64,000 nt of DNA from a virus, in the IMG/VR virus record IMGVR_UViG_3300046692_000072, positions 1-64,000 of that record; one strand, written 5' to 3'. Made by a program: the position numbers and the translations under genes. Under the pieces are notes generated by a model that worked only from the letters and a program-made list of their open reading frames with translations, was not told the DNA's origin and did no database searches. Positions 44,657 to 52,339 of this stretch are shown here, piece by piece (the first letter of the stretch is position 1; each line of letters opens with the position of its first letter).

Positions 44657-45024
44657 GCGATCAGATAAAAACTCTTCTGAGAACCATGGGAGTGCTTAAC
44701 GATAAACTGCGTTATGCAATCGGAGAGTCTGAACGTATAGCACTCTCACATGAATTATCTGATTTAGCTACGCAGATTGAGAACCTTAAACAAGGAGGCA
44801 TCCAACAAATGAGAACATTTCGAGTCACTGATACGCACCATCAAACAATTGATAGGTGCGATGAAATGACCTTCGAAGAAGCTTGTGGCACAGCTCGTGC
44901 CATGAGCAGGGGTAATGAGAATCGTAATCCTAAGATCCTCATGATCAAAGAAATGCCTTCGGAGATTGTCACTGCCATTTATCACAATGGCGTTGAGTAT
45001 GCTCCTCAGTTAAAGAAGGATTGA
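44653..45024 (+). CDS. Hypothetical early protein (123 residues)
   Basis: ATGA overlap. N-terminal helix (IKTLLRTMGVLNDKLRYAIG), then after about residue 50 a second domain (MRTFRVTDTHHQTIDRCDEM). An internal ATG at 44811 after AAGGAGG could give the second domain alone. Confidence 0.6.
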   Translation: MSDQIKTLLRTMGVLNDKLRYAIGESERIALSHELSDLATQIENLKQGGIQQMRTFRVTDTHHQTIDRCDEMTFEEACGTARAMSRGNENRNPKILMIKEMPSEIVTAIYHNGVEYAPQLKKD

Positions 45025-45028
45025 GGCG

Positions 45029-45244
45029 ATGGTTAAACCAGAGCCTCACTACGTCTCACCCATATTCGGACATAATGAACTAATTCGTAGATGCACTATC
45101 AATGTGTATCAGGATAAGGAATTTCCGAATGTCTACATCAAATCCCGGTTCAGTTATGATGCTATGGCATTGCTGGAACCGGGGAATAGATGGGGTAACT
45201 TCATATACCGGATAAGGATTAAGCCTCATGGGAACCAAGGATGA
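45029..45244 (+). CDS. Hypothetical early protein (71 residues)
   Basis: ATG 45029 after TTGAGGCG. LIRRCTINVYQDKEFPNVYI, FIYRIRIKPHG: beta-rich, basic. Overlaps the next gene by 17 bases. Confidence 0.55.
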   Translation: MVKPEPHYVSPIFGHNELIRRCTINVYQDKEFPNVYIKSRFSYDAMALLEPGNRWGNFIYRIRIKPHGNQG

Positions 45245-45419
45245 TTACACTACTCACGGGGAAGCGCAGGATGCGTTGTATGCTCTACAACGCTATGCTC
45301 GTGACCTCGGAGTATCACTCGAATCAGTGATGCATTCACTGGTAAGAGAACAACTCGTCAACACAACAATGAAGGAACATCCCAATGCTGGGTTGGTTAA
45401 AATCTTGGTGGGATCGTGA
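45228..45419 (+). CDS. Hypothetical early protein (63 residues)
   Basis: The ATG lies inside the word ATGGGAACCAAGG. Helical: EAQDALYALQRYARDLGVSL, then MHSLVREQLV. Overlaps the next gene by 35 bases. Confidence 0.5.
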   Translation: MGTKDDYTTHGEAQDALYALQRYARDLGVSLESVMHSLVREQLVNTTMKEHPNAGLVKILVGS

Positions 45420-45642
45420 AGTCTGCACATCTGATCAAACACTGATTAGTCAGTGGGAGACTGATGTCAGTAATCTTCCCATCATTCAGCAACACTACAA
45501 TGATGGAACCATCAGGGTTCTAATGCCCTCAGAGGTCAAAGACCTCTATGATATTCAGATGGGAGCATATGTGCTCCCTGATGATCACGAACTCACATTG
45601 ATCCAGGACGACATGGATCAGAAACGAGTAGGTCAATGTTAG
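45385..45642 (+). CDS. Hypothetical early protein (85 residues)
   Basis: MLGWLKSWWDREVCTSDQTL, then IRVLMPSEVKDLYDIQMGAY. AAGGAACATCCCA precedes ATG 45385. Acidic C-terminus. No family recognised. Confidence 0.55.
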   Translation: MLGWLKSWWDREVCTSDQTLISQWETDVSNLPIIQQHYNDGTIRVLMPSEVKDLYDIQMGAYVLPDDHELTLIQDDMDQKRVGQC

Positions 45643-45812
45643 GCTTTCTACTCATGATGCTGGGAGCTACGCTCATCAGCATACTCGCATTCTCAATACA
45701 CAATCCTTGGAGAGGGGTTGTTACAGACAATAATCAGCGCTTTGTCTGGGCGTTACAGATGATATATCTGCTAGTCCAACTATTCCTAATCGTGCTGGTC
45801 ATGAAGAGTTAA
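45636..45812 (+). CDS. Two-helix membrane protein (58 residues)
   Basis: ATG 45636, 7-base overlap. Helices MLGFLLMMLGATLISILAFS and WALQMIYLLVQLFLIVLVMK. It ends this operon; hairpins follow. Confidence 0.6.
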   Translation: MLGFLLMMLGATLISILAFSIHNPWRGVVTDNNQRFVWALQMIYLLVQLFLIVLVMKS

Positions 45813-45814
45813 TA

Positions 45815-45900
45815 ACGCGCTGCTAGGCGCGTTGTTTAGATAACTTTGCCTTGGGGTTCTCTGCCCTACTTGGGCAGGCCCTTACGGGCCTTATGGCGCT
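45815..45900 (+). promoter_or_regulatory. Three hairpins before the 45942 gene
   Basis: AACGCGC/GCGCGTT (near 45815-45834), CTGCCC/GGGCAG (45861-45877) and GGCCC-TTAC-GGGCC followed by TTAT (45877-45894). The last matches the 42217 hairpin with compensating base changes in the stem and the same loop and flank. Candidate vRNAP promoter element. Confidence 0.5.
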
Positions 45901-45941
45901 AAAATGGCGTTATTCCAACCATCAACAAATGGAGATTTACG

Positions 45942-46364
45942 ATGGCTCTCACTTTCAATGCACCTGCTACCCGCAATGCTCCTGCTGCTCGCGAAGAGCG
46001 TCCGCAGACCCAGTATTGGCTCAACATCGGCATCGTCGCTCAGGACGGCACGTTCGTCGCTCTGCCGAATGGTCTGCCGCTCGATACGATGGAACACCGT
46101 CTCATTCGTGGTTCCAACGCGGAATGGAATGCTCTTCAGTCGGCATCGAACTCGCTGCTCGACATGATCCTCGAATCTGTCAAGGTTCTGAATCCGGGTC
46201 AGGAAGAGGTCATCGAAGGACTGTCGATCCAGGTCAAGCGCATCAAGGCTGATGCAGGCGAGGTCAAGGCTGACGACAATCCGTTCCTCGCTGGCTTTGC
46301 AGGTATCTCTGCTCGTAAGCCTGCTCAGGAACAGGAAGCACCGAAGGGTAAGCGTAGCGCTTAA
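45942..46364 (+). CDS. Conserved phage protein, probably abundant
   Basis: 140 residues behind GGAGATTTACG. TQYWLNIGIVAQDGTFVALP, NGLPLDTMEH and a C-terminal IQVKRIKADAGEVKADDNPF recall a small family seen in several unrelated lytic phages, sometimes placed with ssDNA-binding proteins; I cannot confirm that. Codon choice looks GC-richer than its neighbours, it has its own hairpin-type upstream region and a strong terminator, all consistent with high expression. Confidence 0.65.
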   Translation: MALTFNAPATRNAPAAREERPQTQYWLNIGIVAQDGTFVALPNGLPLDTMEHRLIRGSNAEWNALQSASNSLLDMILESVKVLNPGQEEVIEGLSIQVKRIKADAGEVKADDNPFLAGFAGISARKPAQEQEAPKGKRSA

Positions 46365-46395
46365 CCTGTATCTGCCGACGATGACTACAACTATT

Positions 46396-46425
46396 GAGGG
46401 AGCCTTTGGCTCCCTCTCTTATTTT
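46396..46425 (+). terminator. Intrinsic terminator
   Basis: 9-bp stem GAGGGAGCC/GGCTCCCTC with loop TTT, then TCTTATTTT. Ends the 45942 transcript. Confidence 0.85.
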
Positions 46426-46523
46426 CAGGGGATAGACCTAAACCTAGTCTAAACCTAGGGATTCCAATATACTAAATACCAACTCATCATTTTTGGCAGG
46501 GGATAGCCTAAAGGGTATCAACC
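46426..46523 (+). promoter_or_regulatory. Promoter-like region with direct repeat CAGGGGATAG(A)CCTAAA
   Basis: The word CAGGGGATAG(A)CCTAAA occurs at about 46426 and again at about 46497, with AT-rich TACTAAATACCAA between. A TAGACC motif and CCTAG repeats lie in the first copy. It follows a terminator and precedes a new operon, so promoter or operator function is likely. Confidence 0.4.
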
Positions 46524-46700
46524 ATGGAAATCAGGATCAAAATCAAGGTTAAGAACGATGCTGTAACCTCATTGGCTCAAGCAGCAAAACTTGCTGATGT
46601 GCTGGAATTCTCAGTGCATGGAACCATGAAGCAAACGGTATTCGCAGACGAATACGAGATCGAGGTAGAGGAATACTACGGTGAAGAAACTTGTGTATGA
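46524..46700 (+). CDS. Hypothetical early protein (58 residues)
   Basis: MEIRIKIKVKNDAVTSLAQA, then FADEYEIEVEEYYGE. Beta-alpha-beta small protein, first gene after the terminator. Overlaps the next GTG start by 20 bases. Confidence 0.55.
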   Translation: MEIRIKIKVKNDAVTSLAQAAKLADVLEFSVHGTMKQTVFADEYEIEVEEYYGEETCV

Positions 46701-46890
46701 ATGCCTAGAGGCATTGAAACCCCTTGCTGATCTTGCATTAGCTCATAAGGATTACTGGGGAAATCCTGCTCTGCTTATCCTGGCTCATGACCAGGAAACA
46801 GGCTCGGCAATCACCTTGAGGGATTGTCAGATCGCTCACCATACAAGGATCGAGCTCAAGCTCAGACTGGAAAGGTATGACAGTCCATGA
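46681..46890 (+). CDS. Hypothetical early protein (69 residues)
   Basis: GTG start. VYECLEALKPLADLALAHKD, then ITLRDCQIAHHTRIELKLRL. Helical. ATGA overlap with the next gene. Confidence 0.55.
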   Translation: MKKLVYECLEALKPLADLALAHKDYWGNPALLILAHDQETGSAITLRDCQIAHHTRIELKLRLERYDSP

Positions 46891-47084
46891 AAATCACAGT
46901 TGAAATCACCATTGATGATGCTGTCATTGAACATCAGTCAATTGCTGAGAAGCAAGCGAATCGTGTGATCCAGAGACTGGATCAGATGTTCGAATTCGAA
47001 TTCAGAACAGAAACGAGCATCGAAGTTAACTGGGAATTCCAGAAATTCTCAGGCTCGATGACCAATGAAAGGAATCCCTCGTGA
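46887..47084 (+). CDS. Hypothetical early protein (65 residues)
   Basis: MKITVEITIDDAVIEHQSIA, then FEFRTETSIEVNWEFQKF. Alternating beta and helix. Overlaps the next GTG start. Confidence 0.55.
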   Translation: MKITVEITIDDAVIEHQSIAEKQANRVIQRLDQMFEFEFRTETSIEVNWEFQKFSGSMTNERNPS

Positions 47085-47284
47085 CAGGGCACGACGACAT
47101 CAAAGCAACTGAACGATGGTTGGATCTCCGTAAGCGTCTTGCCATTAAATATCTCGACTCATTGCAAGTTATTATAGTTGGGATGGAAGCAGGAGAACAG
47201 ATGGATATCACCACTTTCAGGGTGATGAAGGACATGACTGAGTACTGTGACAAAGTATTCCTCACAACAAAGGAACCAAACTGA
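47081..47284 (+). CDS. Hypothetical early protein (67 residues)
   Basis: GTG start at 47081. ATERWLDLRKRLAIKYLDSL, an all-helical small protein. The stop overlaps the next ATG by one base within GGAACCAAACTGATG. Confidence 0.55.
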   Translation: MTGHDDIKATERWLDLRKRLAIKYLDSLQVIIVGMEAGEQMDITTFRVMKDMTEYCDKVFLTTKEPN

Positions 47285-47640
47285 TGGGTGGTAAGAAACT
47301 CCCTATCCCTCGTTATCGTATCGGGGGACCAATTGAGATTGCACTTACCCTCAGCGGCGGAACATCTTGGATCCAAGGAACTCTGGTTCAGATGTCTCCT
47401 CAGTTGAAGGTAGATGTGTTGGGTGTCATCCATACTATTGGTGACAGCTTCACATTCCATCGTCCTGCTCCTAATGCAAAGTCCAGTGTTCCTCAGGATC
47501 TGGATCCAGAGATAGCAGCACCACTATATAAAGCTGCTCTGGTGAACATCCTCAAGGAAACAAACACGAAGCAACCCAATGCCACTGTGCAACGTGTTAT
47601 TCACATTGTGAAAGAAGCACTGGGAGAGCTGGACTCATGA
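47284..47640 (+). CDS. Hypothetical early protein (118 residues)
   Basis: N-terminal beta part (GPIEIALTLSGGTSWIQGTL) and C-terminal helices (PLYKAALVNILKETNTKQPN). No family recognised. ATGA overlap with the next gene. Confidence 0.6.
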   Translation: MGGKKLPIPRYRIGGPIEIALTLSGGTSWIQGTLVQMSPQLKVDVLGVIHTIGDSFTFHRPAPNAKSSVPQDLDPEIAAPLYKAALVNILKETNTKQPNATVQRVIHIVKEALGELDS

Positions 47641-47807
47641 CCATCACCAAAGATGATGTAATGAACCACCTGAGGAATACCCTCAGGGATGCCCGTGCAC
47701 TCAGAGATCATATCGATGAGAACATTCGATACCTCTCTGATGAGATCGCATCAGTCAAACGCAAGGAATATGACGAGTGGAAGAAGGCAAATTCTACGCA
47801 GGAGTAG
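47637..47807 (+). CDS. Small coiled-coil protein (56 residues)
   Basis: TKDDVMNHLRNTLRDARALR, then IDENIRYLSDEIASVKRKEY. One long charged helix. Overlaps the next gene by 31 bases. Confidence 0.55.
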   Translation: MTITKDDVMNHLRNTLRDARALRDHIDENIRYLSDEIASVKRKEYDEWKKANSTQE

Positions 47808-48307
47808 GCTCTCAGCTTACTCCTTTAGACGTATGCATAACGATGACATCTATCGCAAGCGTATTGCGGTCGATAGGCTGGCACCTCCGATCAGGGGGAG
47901 CCAAGAGGGCAGACCAAGCATTCGCAGATGGTGCCGGTGTCGAGAAGACAGAATTCCTGCCTTGGCATCGCTTCGAAGGAAGGGATGGTATCGTCCCTCA
48001 CCATACCAGGGAGCTCTATGATCTCGCTGGTACCTATTGGGATATGCGTCCTGACATGCATCCTTGGTACATGCTCAAGGATACCACCAAGTTATTCATG
48101 ATGCGTAACGTCTGTCAGATGCTCGGAGAGGATCTCAAGACACCAAGCAAAGCTGTCGTATGCTGGACCCAAGGAGGTGCAGTAGTAGGCGGTACAGGTA
48201 TGGCTCTAACCATCGCTCTGCATCATGAGATACCAATCTTCAATCTGGCTCTGCCAAATACAATGGAAAGAATGGAGGAATTCTTTAATGGGGACAGTCA
48301 GAATTAA
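47777..48307 (+). CDS. SLOG/DprA-like Rossmann-fold protein
   Basis: 176 residues, GTG start. The N-terminus FYAGVGSQLTPLDVCITMTS, then GWHLRSGGAKRADQAFADGA, EFLPWHRFEGRDG, and a later CWTQGGAVVGGTGMALTIAL carry the nucleotide-binding loops of the SLOG superfamily (DprA/LOG-like). SLOG proteins sense or process nucleotide ligands, and some bind NAD-derived signals, so a role against host nucleotide-signalling defence is possible but not shown. It is followed closely by a macrodomain-like gene. Confidence 0.65.
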   Translation: MEEGKFYAGVGSQLTPLDVCITMTSIASVLRSIGWHLRSGGAKRADQAFADGAGVEKTEFLPWHRFEGRDGIVPHHTRELYDLAGTYWDMRPDMHPWYMLKDTTKLFMMRNVCQMLGEDLKTPSKAVVCWTQGGAVVGGTGMALTIALHHEIPIFNLALPNTMERMEEFFNGDSQN

Positions 48308-48476
48308 GTTCAGCAATCGAAGCGCTACACCCAAGGAAATCGAGTTCGATATCTCCAAAGAAGCTGTTGAACCAATGATGTCTTGGTATGGGGCTTACCA
48401 TGCTGGAGATAGATACAGTGTCTCTATCGACGGTAAGAAAGTCAAAAAGGATATCAACGGTGAGTTAATACCATGA
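48288..48476 (+). CDS. Hypothetical early protein (62 residues)
   Basis: ATG 48288 behind GGAGGAATTCTTTA. GTVRIKFSNRSATPKEIEFD, then YSVSIDGKKVKKD: beta-rich. Overlaps both neighbours. Confidence 0.55.
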   Translation: MGTVRIKFSNRSATPKEIEFDISKEAVEPMMSWYGAYHAGDRYSVSIDGKKVKKDINGELIP

Positions 48477-48694
48477 TCATCTTTGAATATGACAAAACAG
48501 AACTTCCTAACGGATTCTATGTAGTTGAGTTCTCAGGCAATAGATCTATTGCTGAATACACACAAAACTACTGGAACCAACCAGGAGCTGACTATGATCG
48601 TTGGCAATTTGAATATCAAACTCCTATGCCTAGGATAGTTGTTATTGCCAGAATCGATCCCGATACTCTAACCATCACAGAGGTAAACGAGTGA
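48473..48694 (+). CDS. Hypothetical early protein (73 residues)
   Basis: MIIFEYDKTELPNGFYVVEF, then PMPRIVVIARIDPDTLTITE. ATGA overlap with the previous gene and a GTGA overlap with the next. No family recognised. Confidence 0.55.
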   Translation: MIIFEYDKTELPNGFYVVEFSGNRSIAEYTQNYWNQPGADYDRWQFEYQTPMPRIVVIARIDPDTLTITEVNE

Positions 48695-48783
48695 TTACAA
48701 AATACAGTAAATACTGGACTTGTCCTTACTGTAAACACCTCAATTACAATTGTAACAAATGTGAAAATTGTGGGAAAACCTAA
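48691..48783 (+). CDS. Tiny zinc-finger-like protein (30 residues)
   Basis: GTG start in a 4-base overlap. Five Cys in CPYC...C..CENC within 30 residues, a compact metal-binding pattern. The stop overlaps the next ATG by one base, so the tight spacing supports translation. Confidence 0.5.
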   Translation: MITKYSKYWTCPYCKHLNYNCNKCENCGKT

Positions 48784-49160
48784 TGATCTTCGTCTTTGGA
48801 TCTAATGAAGCAGGCTACCACGGAGCTGGTGCTGCTAAGTATGCATTCTGGCATCATGGTGCCAAGATGCATCAAGGAACAGGACTGGCAGGCAATAGCT
48901 ATGCCATTCCTACGAAAGACAAAATGATCAAGACTCTCCCTCTCAAGGAGATCAAGCAGTACGTCGATAGCTTTATCGACTACGCTACGGTCTACAATGA
49001 GGAGAGCTTCCAGGTCACCAGAATAGGCTGCGGACTAGCAGGATACAAGGATGAGGACATAGCTCCTCTCTTCCTTGGTTCCCCTAGTAACTGCCAATTC
49101 GACAATGCTTGGAAAGCATTCCTCGGAGAGGAATACAAGTACTGGGGAACAATTAAATGA
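48783..49160 (+). CDS. Macrodomain-like phage protein (A1S_2505-type)
   Basis: 125 residues from ATG 48783. MIFVFGSNEAGYHGAGAAKY, GTGLAGNSYAIPTKD, LPLKEIKQYVDSFIDYA, VTRIGCGLAGYKDEDIAPLF match a phage family with a macrodomain-like glycine-rich ligand pocket. Such proteins may bind or remove ADP-ribose or related groups. Fits a counter-defence or NAD-metabolism role beside the SLOG protein; unproven. Confidence 0.7.
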   Translation: MIFVFGSNEAGYHGAGAAKYAFWHHGAKMHQGTGLAGNSYAIPTKDKMIKTLPLKEIKQYVDSFIDYATVYNEESFQVTRIGCGLAGYKDEDIAPLFLGSPSNCQFDNAWKAFLGEEYKYWGTIK

Positions 49161-49375
49161 TCAGTGAACAAGAGCAACCCAATATCGTAATTGGTATTGG
49201 CATCACCATTGGTGAAGGCATGGAACTGTTTATTGATAACAAGGACGAAAGTCTTTGGCTTCACAAGATCAATACAGATCCCAACACAGCAACACGTATC
49301 TGCTCAAACTTCTTGAGCAGGTATAAGGATATAGTTGAAAGTCTACGACGATTATCGAACCACGCTAAAGATTGA
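49157..49375 (+). CDS. Hypothetical early protein (72 residues)
   Basis: EQPNIVIGIGITIGEGMELF, then a C-terminal helix (ICSNFLSRYKDIVESLRRLS). ATGA overlap. No family recognised. Confidence 0.55.
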   Translation: MISEQEQPNIVIGIGITIGEGMELFIDNKDESLWLHKINTDPNTATRICSNFLSRYKDIVESLRRLSNHAKD

Positions 49376-49402
49376 ACCAGGACCAGGAGGAAACTCTTGG
49401 TT
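49375..49402 (+). repeat. Hairpin GAACCA...TGGTTC with T-rich tail
   Basis: GAACCA pairs with TGGTTC around an 11-13-base loop, then TTTC. Third example of this design (36953, 38176). It lies between two operon genes and may attenuate transcription. Confidence 0.4.
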
Positions 49403-49428
49403 CTTTCACATTAATGGGGAGACTACAA

Positions 49429-49971
49429 ATGGCATCTTATGGATGGGTTAAAGTTGTAATCACAACTGAGAACCGTGACCGTGCAGGGGGTCATCACACA
49501 TCGGATGGTTACATCGGTGCTTGTAATTCCAACAACATGAAGGCTTGCAGGAAGAAAGCTAACCGTAAGAAGCAGCGTCGTCAGCTCAAGCAGCTAGAGC
49601 GTGAAGCTGAGAGCTTTCATTACTGGGATATGCACGAAACTCACCTTGAACTGCGTAAGCGTGAAGAGGAAGAGTGGGCAGAAGAACTGGATCAGTTCTA
49701 CCAAGAAGACGACTACGATGATTCTGACCTACGGAATCATTGTGACGACTGGGCGTCTGATTACTTGGATGACTGGTCATCGGACTATGATTCTCGTGAC
49801 TTCGAAGACGACTACAATTCGGACTTCGATAATGAGGAGATATATTCAGTAGGTTACTTATCTCGTCAAGGGATAACCCGACTCGACATGAATGCACGCA
49901 TCATCAGTGAAGACGATGCAGGTAAATCCCTTGGAGACCTGCTCCAGGAAGCACTACAAAGAAGGGCATAA
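49429..49971 (+). CDS. Highly acidic early protein
   Basis: 180 residues from ATG 49429 behind GGGGAG (an upstream in-frame ATG lies in the previous gene). Three parts: an N-terminal ASYGWVKVVITTENRDRAGG, a very basic stretch KKANRKKQRRQLKQLERE (about 43-62), and an Asp/Glu/Tyr-rich stretch (about 85-145). Such charge blocks occur in phage DNA mimics and host-takeover proteins, but nothing specific can be assigned. Confidence 0.6.
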   Translation: MASYGWVKVVITTENRDRAGGHHTSDGYIGACNSNNMKACRKKANRKKQRRQLKQLEREAESFHYWDMHETHLELRKREEEEWAEELDQFYQEDDYDDSDLRNHCDDWASDYLDDWSSDYDSRDFEDDYNSDFDNEEIYSVGYLSRQGITRLDMNARIISEDDAGKSLGDLLQEALQRRA

Positions 49972-49975
49972 GGCA

Positions 49976-50782
49976 ATGGATTACATCGGATATCAAATCG
50001 ACCTGGAGAAGTTGTTCAGTAAGAATCAACTTATACCGCGTATCAAGAAGGAGTTCGAAGCAGAGCCAGCACTGATGGCTCACATGCTTGAAAACAACAT
50101 CCTTCCAGGATTTGGTTTCGATCTCCTTACCCAACTGGTTCTACATAAACGTATGAATGTACGAACAGCAGTTGGTATTCTACGTCGTCATTTTGAGAAT
50201 TCTCAGATGACAATGGAAGAATTGAAGAAGTGTGCTGAACACGACCTCTGTGATTGGTCACCTGTCACAGAGGAATTCATCATTAAGATAGATGTCACTC
50301 AAGATGTGAAAGACGATCTTGAGAGATACCAGTATCCATTACCAATGGTAGTGGAACCAAAGGTGGTAAGGAACAATGCTCAGTCAGGGTATCTTACCAT
50401 TCAGTCATCAGTGATCTTGAAGAACAATCATCACGACGACGATGTATGTCTGGATCACATCAACAGAGTGAATAAGATCAAGTTCAGGATCAACCACGAT
50501 GTCGCTACGCAGATACATAACACTTGGTCATCCCTTGATAAGCCAAAGGATGGTGAAACCATTCAATCCTTCAAGATGCGTCAAGCTCAGTTCAAGAAAT
50601 ATGATGAGAGCTGCAAAGATATCTTTGTTCATGCGGAGATCGCTGGAGGCGTATTTCACCTCACACATAAGTACGACAAGCGAGGACGTGTCTACTCCCA
50701 GGGGTACCACGTTAATTACCAAGGAAACACTTGGAATAAAGCGACTATCGAATTTGCTGAAGGAGAGATGATCGATGGATGA
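49976..50782 (+). CDS. RNA polymerase II small subunit (N4 gp15 type)
   Basis: 268 residues from ATG 49976 (N4 gp15: about 269). It is the N-terminal part of a T7-like single-chain RNA polymerase. The end of the protein carries the TxxGR-type promoter/product-contact region KYDKRGRVYSQGYHVNYQGN with Arg238, against DWRGRVYAV in T7 RNAP. It must pair with the catalytic subunit at 53662. Together they would transcribe middle genes. In N4 the two genes are adjacent; here about 2.9 kb of small genes lie between them. Confidence 0.85.
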   Translation: MDYIGYQIDLEKLFSKNQLIPRIKKEFEAEPALMAHMLENNILPGFGFDLLTQLVLHKRMNVRTAVGILRRHFENSQMTMEELKKCAEHDLCDWSPVTEEFIIKIDVTQDVKDDLERYQYPLPMVVEPKVVRNNAQSGYLTIQSSVILKNNHHDDDVCLDHINRVNKIKFRINHDVATQIHNTWSSLDKPKDGETIQSFKMRQAQFKKYDESCKDIFVHAEIAGGVFHLTHKYDKRGRVYSQGYHVNYQGNTWNKATIEFAEGEMIDG

Positions 50783-50933
50783 GGATGATATGGCTCATGC
50801 ACTATGCTTTGAACTTAACAAGGAACCTTGGAAAGCTGAAATGTACATTGGTAATCAGTTCTACCTCACTAATGAAGATGGTGAAAAGTTCCTGGTTACC
50901 GTGGAAAAAGAAGATGATGACTCATCGATATAA
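50775..50933 (+). CDS. Small acidic protein (52 residues)
   Basis: Starts within the last codons of the polymerase subunit. HALCFELNKEPWKAEMYIGN, then LTNEDGEKFLVTVEKEDDD. Beta-type with acidic tail. Unknown function. Confidence 0.55.
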   Translation: MDEDDMAHALCFELNKEPWKAEMYIGNQFYLTNEDGEKFLVTVEKEDDDSSI

Positions 50934-51204
50934 AGTCGGTGATAAGGTCATTTTTACCAATGACTTTGGTGTCTGCTGGGGTGTGAAGACAATCACAGCT
51001 CTAGCTCTTAGACCCACCACACGAGACGATGCAGGACCACAGAGGCCCTGCTACCATTACGAAGGTAGTGACACCCCTTGGTTCCCTACCTATGAAAGAA
51101 ACCTGTCTCTTGCTACTGAGGAGGATCTTAAAGCTTCTGCTGAAGATCTTCAAAAGAAGTATGGATTCATCCCAACCATCGAACAGCTAGGGGGCTGTTA
51201 CTGA
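50914..51204 (+). CDS. Conserved small phage protein (96 residues)
   Basis: ATG 50914 or 50917. HRYKVGDKVIFTNDFGVCWG, VKTITAL, later DTPWFPTYERNL: a pattern seen in small phage proteins with an SH3-like N-terminus. Function unknown. The longer in-frame ORF upstream is a shadow of the preceding genes. Confidence 0.65.
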   Translation: MMTHRYKVGDKVIFTNDFGVCWGVKTITALALRPTTRDDAGPQRPCYHYEGSDTPWFPTYERNLSLATEEDLKASAEDLQKKYGFIPTIEQLGGCY

Positions 51205-51216
51205 AAGGACTAAATT

Positions 51217-51684
51217 ATGAGAGCCCGTAAGGGGGACTATGTTGAGTGCTTGGTTAATGACTACTCTTACTACAGCAAGGGTAGCAAAGCCTTAGTACAA
51301 GATGTTGGAAAGCAGGATTCCACAGGTAATCCTCTTATCAAGCTGTATAACCCAATGAGTCCATTGGGTTATTCGTGGTATCTAGCCAAGGGATTTAAAC
51401 ACCTTGCTCACTATGGAAACAACGAGGAGCCTACGAAAATGGCATACGAAAAGACGAAGTACTTCGCAGCAGTAATTAATGAGGAAGCTTCTACACCCAC
51501 CTTCCTGGTAACAGATGGTGAGAGCGTAGGTCCCATGCGGGATACCAAGTCAGAAGCATTGAAAGATGCTGAGATTCGTATCCGTGGTGAAGATGCTGGT
51601 AAGAAGCTTATCATCCTTCAGATCATTGCATTGGTTCAGGAGGAAGATCCTCGTCCGCCCATCAAGATCACAGAGTATCGGTGA
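51217..51684 (+). CDS. Hypothetical protein (155 residues), SH3-like N-terminus
   Basis: RARKGDYVECLVNDYSYYSK, GSKALVQDVGKQ: short beta barrel. The C-terminal part (MAYEKTKYFAAVINEEASTP and onward) could be translated alone from ATG 51439. No family recognised. GTGATG overlap with the next gene. Confidence 0.55.
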   Translation: MRARKGDYVECLVNDYSYYSKGSKALVQDVGKQDSTGNPLIKLYNPMSPLGYSWYLAKGFKHLAHYGNNEEPTKMAYEKTKYFAAVINEEASTPTFLVTDGESVGPMRDTKSEALKDAEIRIRGEDAGKKLIILQIIALVQEEDPRPPIKITEYR

Positions 51685-52064
51685 TGGAACCAAAGGAGAT
51701 CGATGTTGAGGGCTTCATCAGGGAGTGTCAGAATGATCTCCCTACTCCTATTATCAATCATGATAAGGAGCAGATGTTCGTAGCTATAGACTACGGTACG
51801 TTAGAGTACACAGTAATGGTTCATTACCTTCAGACACCTGAGGGTCTGACCATACTGAAGAGTCTCAAAATAGGGGAACAAGATATTACTATTGACACCC
51901 TGTACCCTTCTGATGTCAGATCATCTGGAATTGATATGTATATCGATACCAAATGCTTTGAAAAGAGTGTCAAAACAGGGTCTGAAAATCACGATCAATT
52001 CGGCAACTATCGTTACGACTTCGGACGTAACGAGCATTCTCGCTCTCCTCGGAAGAGAAAATGA
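51684..52064 (+). CDS. Hypothetical early protein (126 residues)
   Basis: ATG 51684 in the word ATGGAACCAAAGGAG. EIDVEGFIRECQNDLPTPII, VAIDYGTLEYTVMVHYLQTP, basic tail SRSPRKRK. No family recognised. Confidence 0.55.
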   Translation: MEPKEIDVEGFIRECQNDLPTPIINHDKEQMFVAIDYGTLEYTVMVHYLQTPEGLTILKSLKIGEQDITIDTLYPSDVRSSGIDMYIDTKCFEKSVKTGSENHDQFGNYRYDFGRNEHSRSPRKRK

Positions 52065-52065
52065 T

Positions 52066-52326
52066 ATGTCTGACATACCTGAGTTTGAGACCGATCACTC
52101 CCTTGAGGATGATAGGGACGAATACACCTGCATTAAACTAAGCCCACTATGGTCCCTCATGGTTCATCCAGAAGGGGACCTGGGACTCAGGTATCAACCG
52201 GATCCAAACGATCCAGATGCAAAAGAATACACAGTAGATATAGGTTTTACAGAATTGTCTGCACAGGGCATTAACCAGATCCTCTCAGTCATGAAGACTG
52301 GAGGTGAATCGAGCGTAATCCACTAA
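52066..52326 (+). CDS. Hypothetical early protein (86 residues)
   Basis: ATG 52066, just past the previous stop. SDIPEFETDHSLEDDRDEYT, then TVDIGFTELSAQGINQILSV. Acidic. The longer ORF reading is a shadow. Confidence 0.55.
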   Translation: MSDIPEFETDHSLEDDRDEYTCIKLSPLWSLMVHPEGDLGLRYQPDPNDPDAKEYTVDIGFTELSAQGINQILSVMKTGGESSVIH

Positions 52327-52339
52327 TAAGGAGAACCAA

